DNA from: Melitaea cinxia
Lineage: Eukaryota > Arthropoda > Insecta > Lepidoptera > Nymphalidae
Direction: 5' to 3'
DNA: 64,000 nucleotides
NCBI RefSeq assembly: GCF_905220565.1
Contig: NC_059421.1
Location: 4,855,501-4,919,500, forward strand
The notes below the pieces were generated by a model that saw only the letters and a list, made by a program, of their open reading frames with translations, was not told the origin of the DNA and made no database searches. Each line of letters opens with the position of its first letter. Positions within the stretch are counted from its first letter, which is position 1. Made by a program: the position numbers and the translations under genes. Below, piece after piece: positions 55,850-64,000 of this stretch.

Positions 55850-56085
55850 GTGTTGGGCTCAATTTCTTGTAAGAGATTACCTTAGCTTATAGAGGCTTAA
55901 AACACCAGAACCTAACTCCAATTCATCTTCAGGAGCTCTGGTCACCTTACTCACCACAGGAACACAACACTGCTTGGAAGCCGTATTATTTAGGTGTGAT
56001 CCTATATCTTATTATCTATGTAAGGTTGTGGTATTTCCTAACTTGCTCCAGATTTTAAGTAGGATATTTTCTGCTGTAGCCTTCT
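55850..56085 (-). repeat. family C repeat, diverged
   Basis: CAGGAGCTCTGGTCACCTTA, CTCACCACAGGAACACAACA, CTGCTTGGAAGCCGTATTAT and ATATTTTCTGCTGTAGCC. Confidence 0.72.
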
Positions 56086-56104
56086 TCATTACCTTTGCGG
56101 AGAA

Positions 56105-56372
56105 CTTACCTATTGTATTGGCCTTACATGTGTTTGCCGTGGTCTGGGCGTTTGTGCAGTCCTTATGGATCTCCCCACCGTGCCTCGGAGAGCACGTTAA
56201 GCCGTCAGTCCCGGTTGTTATCATGTACACCTGATAACCATCGTTACTCATAATAGGGAATATAGCCGTCAACCCGCATTGAAGCAGCGTGGTGGATTAA
56301 GCTCTTATCCTTCTCCTACATGGGCAAAGAGGCCTATACTCAGTAGTGGGATATTACAGGCTGAATCAGGAA
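56105..56372 (+). mobile_element. family B SINE, head missing
   Basis: GTGTTTGCCGTGGTCTGGGC, GTGCCTCGGAGAGCACGTTA, GTACACCTGATAACCATCGT, CAGCGTGGTGGATTAAGCTC and GGCCTATACTCAGTAGTGGG. It joins directly to the family C repeat. Confidence 0.83.
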
Positions 56373-56909
56373 CTTACCTAGGTTTTAGGTGTAGGTAGGT
56401 TATTGATGTACGAAATTTATGACCGATGGCAATGTGTTAATCTACTTAATAGACATGTAATTTTTATAAAAACTCAAACAGAAATATTGTAAAAATTCTA
56501 TATTAAAAAGCAAAAGGGCAGATTTAAAATATATAGGAGCCCTATTTATGGAACACTTTCTTCCAAATTAACAGTCTCTGAATCTTGCATGAACTTTTCT
56601 GCCCCGTCTTTCGTCTTTCACAGTTGTAGGTCACACGTCTGCGGCGTCAACTTGTAACTTTACAGTTTGGCGCCTTGCTTGTCTACCCGTAAGCAATTAA
56701 TTTAGTTTATAAGTTCGAAAGACAAATAGTAATTGAGCCTGTGCGTAGTCATTAAATTGTTTTTGTTAATTGAAGACATCATAATTACAGACTAATTAAA
56801 GTAATAAGGTAAAACTCTGCAGGTCGTAAAAATGTATGTAGCATCTCTTAAAATTAACCTCAAGCCACAATGATAAAGGCAAAAAAATATTAAAGTTTAA
56901 TGAAAAAGT

Positions 56910-57175
56910 TATTGCCCCTCGTCTCTCTTCCCGTGGGTGTCGTAAGAGGCGACTAAGGTATAACACAGTTCCACTACCACCTTGGAACTTAAAAAGCCGA
57001 CCGATGGCGGGATAACCAGCCACCTGCTGGCTTTCAAATACACAGGCCGAAGATGGGCAGTAACGTTTTCGGTGCGACAAAGACAGCCCTGCGGTCACCA
57101 ACCCGCCTGTGCCGCCCGAAACTGTGTTATCCTTTAGGCGCCTCTTACGACACCCACGGGAAAAAAAGGGGTCAA
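56910..57175. mobile_element. two family A 5' regions in inverted orientation
   Basis: 56920-56980 (CTTCCCGTGGGTGTCGTAAG, AGGCGACTAAGGTATAACAC) and 57112-57172 (GTGTTATCCTTTAGGCGCCT, CTTACGACACCCACGGGAA) are reverse complements, with the middle of a + copy between them. The GATGAT end is absent. Confidence 0.75.
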
Positions 57176-57179
57176 GCCT

Positions 57180-58015
57180 AGGTACACATATTTGATACAC
57201 TTAGCAAACTCGGCTCACTTAATCCAAATATTTTCAGACAAAATATTTGTCAGAGGATATACAAAGTGAGAGTTTTTATAATACATTTTCAGAACTCAAT
57301 GTCATTGAAGATACTGAACTTTTAATACAGTTCAAGAGATTTTTGTAACGATTATAAGATCAATAAGAGGTTACAGATCTTCATTCGACTGGACTGAAGG
57401 ACGTCTGAAGTAGTGCTCCATGTAAGGTTTAAATTATAAACTTTATTCTAAAAAATCTTAATGTAATCTCCTTAAGTGTACCTTAAAAATACTTTGAAAA
57501 AAAATGTAATTGATTTGAAAAATATTTTAAATGTAAAGTAAAATTTATTTATTGTGTCCTTTTATAGTGACCCTTCAAAGGTCTCAGACGTAAAGGTCGG
57601 TAATATAACTAATTAGCTACCATCAAAAACATTCTTTTGAAAAGTAAGTGCCTATATCTACTAACTGTGTCTGCGAACTGTCTACAAAAAATCGACTAAG
57701 TTATGAAAAATATTGATTCAATTAAAAATTTTTACTCAAAAATTTAAAAAATTATTTAATTGAATTTTAGCAATAACTGTTTCATTGTCTTTCTATGAGG
57801 ATGAATTCTAATTGATGTAATGATTCGCTTGAATCTAAGAAATATCTAAGAAGCTTCTCATTTTTCGGAATTGGTACACTAAAGTAGAAAATGTTTGCCT
57901 CACATTTTAGGAAAAATCTCACAATTACTCCATATACTTTATATATTTATAGGTAATTGCATGCTCTACCGGCATCCACAACAAAAAAAAACTAATACAG
58001 ATTTTTTTTTAAATT
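57180..58015. other. unique AT-rich sequence
   Basis: No gene or repeat family recognised. Confidence 0.4.
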
Positions 58016-58019
58016 AATT

Positions 58020-58198
58020 AATTATTAAAATTATATATATGACGGCTTTAATTTTAAAACAATGTCAACATGATTGACGGTCGGTAAATTTTTGTTTCAA
58101 TTTCAAATCAAATCACGTATGAATACTTTTTTGTAATTTTGTAAAGTGAAAATTATTATATTTATTTAGTGCGAATTATTCGCAAGGGTATAGCTAGT
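58020..58198 (+). mobile_element. Helitron-like 3' end
   Basis: Short hairpin GCGAATTATTCGC then AAGGGTATAGCTAGT followed by T (CTAGT 58194-58198). The 5' limit is a guess. Confidence 0.4.
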
Positions 58199-58214
58199 TT
58201 GTCTATAAAGTTGT

Positions 58215-58290
58215 AATAGCTCAGGTGGGAAATTGGCCCCGACCAATAAGGCCCCAGTTCAAATCTTCATGTCCTAGATCGATTATTTTT
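58215..58290 (+). repeat. tRNA-like SINE head fragment
   Basis: TTGTAATAGCTCAGGTGGGA and CCCCAGTTCAAATCTTCATG resemble A and B boxes at suitable spacing; T-rich afterwards. Confidence 0.4.
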
Positions 58291-58414
58291 TTCCTTTTTT
58301 TTCTAATTATACTCGTGATTTTTTATTTAAATAACCAGTTCATATTTGTTATACTATGTCGGTAAGATCGTCGAATATTATTCATATTTTATCAATGGTA
58401 ATTCGTATTTAAAT

Positions 58415-58551
58415 ACTAGCTGCTCGGACAGACTTCGTTTTGTCCATAGTTAATAGTAAAAATTAATTTTTTCCCCGCAATATTGTTTTTTTGCCGGATC
58501 GGTCGAGCCATTCTCAAATTATGCACTTACATTAATTTTTATTTATATAGA
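58415..58551 (-). mobile_element. short Helitron-like element
   Basis: Reverse complement starts TCTATATAAATAAAAATTAA after an A and ends CGGACAAAACGAAGTCTGTC, CGAGCAGCTAGT. Confidence 0.6.
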
Positions 58552-59854
58552 TAAATGATTTCCAAAAAAACACGATTTACTAAAAGTACCGAGCTTAGCT
58601 CGTAATTATTTAAAAAAAAGCTTGCGTAAATTATTTAAAAAAAATCAAATGTTTTTTCTTCCCTAATGTATTTGAGTTCTCTAGACTGTTTATGTTATAT
58701 TTTAGTCAAAATAACAGAATATCTACAAAAAACTAATATAAACACTCATTTGTCAAAAAGATTTATCGAAATCTCGTTACAAATAAAAATAATTGACTTG
58801 ACACCATTCAATTTTCATTATTGTTCGAAATCTCTGAAGATTCGTATTTTGATTTCGTTCGAAGGCTTTAATGGTTTATTATTATCACTTTGAAAAATTA
58901 ATGTAAACGATTATGAATTGAATAGGGATGCTCCTTGAAAAAAAATGATAAATTACGTGTCATTTTGATTAAGGAAGCTACCATTAAAAGGGGCTGAATT
59001 TTTGTTTGAGTATAAATTCTTACGATAAAATTTTTTATATTTATTCTAAGATCTACTTATTTTATAATCGATATAATTATGTCAAAAGTATATTTCTGTG
59101 GTTTTGTATGTACACGTTGTAACCATTAAATAAAACATAGCTACGTTTTTTTAACGTCTATGTTGTTTCTGAAAAAAGTTGGTATGTTATAATTATTCGG
59201 CATGGAATTTGATATTTTGATCTATGCAGAGCATACGCTAACAGACAGTACAGAGTATACATATACATACATACTCGTACATTCAAATTTGTTTTAATAT
59301 ATATTTTTGTGTTATTTTGTCTACTAGCGTTTTCACATACATGGTGTGTTTAACGTGTATTAACGTTTTTTGTGTATTAATATGAATAAATCCGTGTAAA
59401 AACAGTACTCGTGGAGTAAAGTCATTTCGCACCTTAACTCCTCCTATATTATTGTACGTATACAAACAGTTCCGATCACTAGCTTTATAATAATACAACG
59501 CAAACGTAACTGTAGCCATGCCTTGTATAATAAATAGTCTATAGCCTAATAGGACAGAGTTCTAAGCTACCGTTTGGTAGAAGTGTCTCCAATTAATAAG
59601 AAAAATTGTAGCCTAGTCTGATATCTAAATTCTCAGTATTAATAATAATATTGAGGATTTAAATTTTCTTATTAAAACGCTAATAATAATAATATATTTC
59701 AACATGAATGGCATTTAATTTTTTTTATATTTTTATATCCAAGAACAATATGGAAAGTTTCTCCTACCAATTGGTTTCTTTATTTAATTATATGATCGCA
59801 TCTCCTTGGTTAAGATCTACGTATTTAGTTCACTGATGCTTTTGCTTTGATTGA

Positions 59855-59992
59855 AAGCAATATACTCTCTTGTTTGGAAATTCGTTGGATCTAGGGCTTG
59901 CTCGACCGAAACAACGTGAACTCGAGCGACCCCGGGGCACGTTTACAGAGACAGAGGAAAATGGATGCGGTGCTGTAAACGAAAATGTATAG
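59855..59992 (+). other. GC-rich coding-like open segment
   Basis: Open from after AAAG at 59857 to TAG at 59990: NSLDLGLARPKQRELERPRG, then TFTETEENGCGA and an in-frame GTAAAC at 59975 as possible donor. The reverse strand is also open and has TTTTCGTTTACAG as acceptor. No homologue recognised on either strand. Confidence 0.22.
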
Positions 59993-60074
59993 AAATGTTA
60001 AGTGATCGCTAAGTCATTGCTTCAAAACACAAATGCTTTATATATACATATTAGAATGAACTGTTCAAAACGAC

Positions 60075-60365
60075 CGCTCTAGTTTAGCGGGGCGTGTCCC
60101 ATGTACGCGCCCAAAAAATGGTGGTTCACGGATTCGATTCCCGCTCAGGATGTATATTTATATTTCTAAAAATATTTCCTTCCGGTTTGGATCTCTGCCC
60201 ATGTGGGTCCATCACCGTCATCAGTGAACAGGTTGAGTTGTCGGTCCCGGTTGTTATTATAAACACCTGATAACGATCGTTACACATAGTAGGGAATATC
60301 TAGCAACCCCTAGAGGACCAGCATGGTAGATTAAGTTACGATCCTTCTCCGACATGGCGAAAAAG
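60075..60365 (+). mobile_element. family B SINE, head II, near full length
   Basis: GACCGCTCTAGTTTAGCGGG, GGATTCGATTCCCGCTCAGG, TTCCGGTTTGGATCTCTGCC, CCCGGTTGTTATTATAAACA and ATGGTAGATTAAGTTACGAT. It stops before the RTE-like end. Confidence 0.78.
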
Positions 60366-60771
60366 ACAAAATACAACAAACAAAACAACAAGATAAAATT
60401 ATAAATAGTTACAATTAACGGTACAGTAAACAGCTGTAGCGATAAGGTTTGTGTGATTTCGTCTTTATACATAACGACTATTATTGGCTTGAATACAAAA
60501 TGAACAAAAATATTAATAAATTATTTATAATATCCCGCAGTTTTACAAAAGACACGCAGCAGAAGAATGTAGCAGAACTGTTGGCTCTCAATGCGCCCAA
60601 CTGTCCACTGGAAATCAGCGGATTGTAATGATTGTTTTCAAATATTTTTATAATAATATCTACAGCAGATGACTTTTTTTGTATCATGAATGATGAACAG
60701 AAGACTATGAGACCTTTAAGGCCAAATATTTGTACAAATCCAAAAAAAAAATTCGTTCCGTGAGGGAATCG

Positions 60772-61109
60772 CTCAGTGCTGTGTGGCTACGGCACTAAAG
60801 AATTTAGCCACCCCCTCTCTTCCCGTGGGTGTCGTAAGAGGCGACTAAGGGATAACAAGGTTCCACAACCACCGTGGAACTTAAGAAGCCGACCGATGGC
60901 GGGATAACCATCCAACTGCTGGCTTTGAAATACACAGGCCGAAGACGGGCAGCAGCGTCTTCGGTGCTACAAAGCCGGTCACCAACCCGCCTGCCCAGCG
61001 TGGTGACTATGGGCAAAACACATGAGTTCACGTTATTTTTGGCGTCAACTTGTGGAGGCCTATGTCCAGCAGTGGACTGTATAGGCTGTAATGATGATGA
61101 TGATGATGA
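60772..61109 (+). mobile_element. family A element, complete 338-bp copy with 11-bp target duplication
   Basis: TGAGGGAATCG at 60761-60771 and 61110-61120. Starts CTCAGTGCTGTGTGGCTACG, GCACTAAAGAATTTAGCCAC, then CTTCCCGTGGGTGTCGTAAG, and ends TATGTCCAGCAGTGGACTGT with (GATGAT)n. Best reference copy in the window. Open frames on either strand are family-wide. Confidence 0.92.
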
Positions 61110-61488
61110 TGAGGGAATCGATTCCGCGACCACTGTCCTAGTAATATCACCATAGCTGTAAAGTAGTTTTGCGTTCTATAATGTTAAAGTGCACTTATTT
61201 CCTTTATTTAATCAAATCAAAACATCATTTCTCAAATGTTCTTTTCAAAACATCGTAAGCAGTTTTATCGATAAACTAAGTCTATATTTCAGTAAATTAC
61301 TTCCAATCTCTGTGATAATTAGAAGGCTTCGTAAATCAATCCTAATAGAAAACAGGCTATTAATGACAACCCGCTTAAGAAATTTAGCGAGCAACGCATT
61401 TTCTCATTTACATGAAACAATATTAATTAAAGGCAATATTAATGATCTTTTAAGTGAAATTTTCAAATTATTTTTGTCGATACAAATA

Positions 61489-61610
61489 TCCCTACTAATA
61501 TTATAAATGGGAATATAAGTTTGTTTGTTACGCTTTTACGCGAAAACATATTCTAGAAGGTAATAATACCTTTAGAAGTAACATAGGATACTTTTTATGA
61601 AAAAAAAATA
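61489..61610 (+). mobile_element. Helitron-like 5' end
   Basis: TCCCTACTAATATTATAAAT after an A, then GTTTGTTTGTTACGCTTTTA, CGCGAAAAC. The 3' end is missing. Confidence 0.5.
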
Positions 61611-61844
61611 TTTTTTACGAAAAATAAAAATTTGTTTATCAAAAAATCTCAAAATCTAGCTACTTCAACTCCATCTAGCAGTCCAGTAATGAAGTTTCAA
61701 CCCTGAGTACTGTAATACCGTTGCATTGTATTATCGACGGTCACGTCAATATCCAATCCAATTGACTATTGTTTCAGCTGTTTGGGATTTTTCTATATTT
61801 ATTGTTATTTTTTTCTGTCATTATATATGCAGTATATAAACGTG

Positions 61845-62000
61845 GATGTAAGTTTGTTTGTTTCGCTTTCATGTGCAAACTACTCAACCGATCATTATGA
61901 AACTTTGTAAACATACTCTTTGAGGTATTAGAAGTAGCATAGGATACTTTTTATTTAAAAAAAATCTATGCGAGTGAAGCCGCGGTTGAAAGCTATTTAA
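61845..62000 (+). mobile_element. Helitron-like element, degenerate 3' end
   Basis: ATGTAAGTTTGTTTGTTTCG, CTACTCAACCGATCATTATG, AGGATACTTTTTATT and ATGCGAGTGAAGCCGCGG, ending AAAGCTATTTAA instead of CTAGT. Confidence 0.55.
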
Positions 62001-62004
62001 TAAA

Positions 62005-63110
62005 TAAACTTTGCGACTTTTTTATTTGATATGATACCCATAGAAATGAAGTAGAAACTAGCAACGTGAGTAAAACCATATCGATTTCTTTTAGAAGATT
62101 TTGAAGCTGATATCTAAGCGCTTTTAGCTGGGAATACACAATATCCAAGTTTCAGTGTTCGTTCAATTAGAACTCGCTGTGTTTCCAACAAGACTTCATC
62201 AAAGTCCAAAGCAAAAGGATTGACGATTCATTAATTAAGACGGCTTTCGAATATTTATTGTCGATGTAGACAATTCGTCTTTGGTTGTAAGAGGTCTCGA
62301 TTGCTTTCGTTCAAGAAATTAATAGGATCTGTTCGAAGTGGATTTTAATTTTCCATTACGTTGTGCTTAATTTTATTTTTAACCATTGTGTAATTATTGT
62401 CATTTGTTTTGAAATGTTTTGTTGTCTTGTAATCGTATCTTTGTTTTAAAGTAGCGCTTTAAAATTCAATTCTATTAGTTAATGGATTGTAATGGCTGAG
62501 TTTGTACAATTAAGTTGTTTCTTCTTTTTGTTTACAAATATTTTTCCTAATTCCATTATTTTAGAACTAAGATTCTTTATCTCGGCTTATTCAGAGGTAT
62601 TCATTAAAAAAAATAACTTTTATAGCCATTTAAAGATAAATAAAAAATATTCTAATAAAAGATCACGCTAAAAATTATATTGAAAAATTTGGCAAGTATA
62701 TAACATAGCTTTACGCGAATTTGATATTGATAGCAAAATACCAAAAATAGAGTAAAAGTGTCGTATTGAAAGAACTATTTTATTCTAAAACTGTGTCAAA
62801 TAAACTAACAAATGGCCTTTAAAACCATAACGTCATAAAATGATATTATAACATCATTGATTTAGTGGGTTACTGAAACTCATAACCCATCATTATGAGT
62901 CTATTTATTGATAACCTTTCTAACAGCATAATGACATCAGATCGATACACCTTTCGTCAGATACGGATGCATAAACGCTTCACACTCTAAAGGTTCTCCG
63001 ATACACACATACACTCACACACACACAAAACCAAAAGTGGACTTCCTGTGATACAAACGTAAATACAATTCATTACTAAGAACTAAATATTTACAGATAG
63101 TCACGGTATA
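62005..63110. other. repeat-poor unique sequence
   Basis: No gene recognised. The segment 62100-62340 is GC-richer, with ATTCATTAATTAAG (homeodomain-like sites); a regulatory role would be inference only. Confidence 0.4.
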
Positions 63111-63117
63111 AATCATG

Positions 63118-63312
63118 TTCGCGTGGAATGGAACCAAGAATGCTGGCAGCATTTCCCCGTTGAATCGATTAGCTGATTCTTTGGGCTAAAAATGCACCAA
63201 CCCTCTAGTTACCAGTGAAGGCAATAAGGCGACGAGTTATTTCTTTAGAAAAAATCTTAGAACTGTTACTCCAAGATCCAAGTTTTTTGACGGCAAACGG
63301 TACAAAGATGTA
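63118..63312 (-). pseudogene. LINE polyprotein C-terminal remnant with two in-frame stops
   Basis: Reads FVPFAVKKLGSWSNSSKIF, KEITRRLIAFTGN-stop-RVGAFLAQRIS-stop-SIQRGNAASILGSIP. The FVP.AVETLG...RGNAAS.LG pattern is the C-terminal block of a widespread animal LINE protein as I recall it. The stops show it is dead. Confidence 0.6.
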
Positions 63313-63544
63313 ATAAGTTACCTAGTAATATTTGTGCCGTTTAGTCTTTTCTGATTTTTCCGCAGTGGCTGCCACTCTTAAGGCTATTTCCCTGACATAA
63401 GACGGAGCAAGTGTGTTTACGAAGGTTGCGCCCGTCCCCTATTCTCAGGGAAGCAACGACTATCCATCAGGTCTCTCGCCATACTCAACACATACCAGTA
63501 GTCTCAATGAGAGCAGGAACGTCGATGGTAGCAAGAGCTCTTTT

Positions 63545-63990
63545 TAACCGTCTTCCACAAAAGAGGGAGGTTATTAATTCGGTTGCATTTTTTTATGTGT
63601 GTTACCTCAAAACTTTTGCGGGGTGAATCAATTTTTATGATTTTTGGTTTAATCGAAAAGTGGTGCGTGTCATGTGGCCCCATTTAAATTTAATTGAGAT
63701 CTAACTAGTACTATTTTTTAGAACTGACTATTTTCTCGTCGACCTACGTTGTATTATACCGCATAACTTTTCACTGGATATACCGATTTTGATGATTCGT
63801 ACTGTAATCAAAAGCTGGCGGCTATATTGTAGTTCCATTAAAATTTGATTGAAATCTAATGACTACTTTTTGAGTAATCTTTGATAGCGCGTATTCACTT
63901 GACCATTTTTTCATCTACTTACGTTATATTACCTACTTGTCCATTTAATTGAAGTCAGTTTTTTTTTTTTCGTTTGCGAGCAAACACAAT
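63545..63990 (+). repeat. family D repeat, near full length
   Basis: TTTTTAACCGTCTTCCACAA, AGGTTATTAATTCGGTTGCA, two imperfect internal copies of a block with CCGATTTTGATGATT / AATTTTTATGATT, and the end ATTGAAGTCAGTTTTTTTTT, TTCGTTTGCGAGCAAAC. Confidence 0.75.
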
Positions 63991-64000
63991 TATTATGGTT

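Noticed and set aside
60804..61155. Long open frames on both strands (and similar ones at 9268, 14981, 24926, 38772, 56796)
   Set aside because: They lie wholly inside family A SINE copies and recur with the same sequence in each copy; this is a property of the repeat, not genes.
61189..61506. 105-codon open frame
   Set aside because: Leu/Ile/Ser-rich translation of AT-rich DNA, running into a Helitron 5' end; no homology recognised.

Overview
The window looks like nuclear DNA from a moth or butterfly (Lepidoptera). It is AT-rich, has GT-AG introns and very long non-coding stretches, and is dense in element families typical of lepidopteran genomes: tRNA-headed SINEs, RTE-like LINE ends with GATGAT tails, and Helitrons ending in CTAGT. 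There are no rRNA genes, functional tRNA genes, CRISPR arrays or bacterial-type operons.

The only gene I can assign with confidence fills the first 15.7 kb on the + strand. It is the 3' part of the Roughest/Kirre (IrreC, Neph/nephrin-like) immunoglobulin-superfamily adhesion receptor. Twelve exons (145-278, 2626-2749, 3214-3359, 3434-3587, 3885-4282, 6252-6434, 9530-9719, 11511-11612, 12537-12620, 12879-12970, 13552-13645, 15683-15702) join in one frame with compatible splice phases. They encode two Ig domains, a transmembrane helix, a long proline/serine-rich cytoplasmic tail and a terminal Gly-Thr-His-Val. The 5' end of the gene lies upstream of the window. The last exon is only 20 nt of coding sequence and carries the PDZ-binding C-terminus; an earlier, spliceable exon (14401) would give a different tail.

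From 15.7 kb to the end I find no gene I can name. The sequence is a mosaic of repeats separated by AT-rich unique DNA. Main families: (A) a ~340-bp element with a GATGAT tail whose 3' end is the C-terminus of an RTE reverse transcriptase, several copies with 9-13 bp target-site duplications; (B) tRNA-headed SINEs with at least two interchangeable heads and a 3' end that also matches the RTE C-terminus; (C) a ~270-bp LINE-tail or SINE family; (D) a family starting TTTTAACCGACTTC; (E) non-autonomous Helitrons. Structured regions include a 282-bp tandem array with exact period inside a Helitron (34.0-35.4 kb), a 130-bp tandem array (36.9-37.4 kb), a ~950-bp element with ~140-bp inverted termini around a CA microsatellite (37.8-38.7 kb), and a SINE split by a nested LINE tail with target duplication (39.9-40.4 kb).

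Repeat-poor islands (15.7-18.6, 26.3-30.1, 46.4-50.7, 57.2-60.0, 62.0-63.1 kb) hold a few short GC-richer open segments and consensus splice-site pairs that may be small exons or conserved non-coding DNA. These are reported as leads, not genes.
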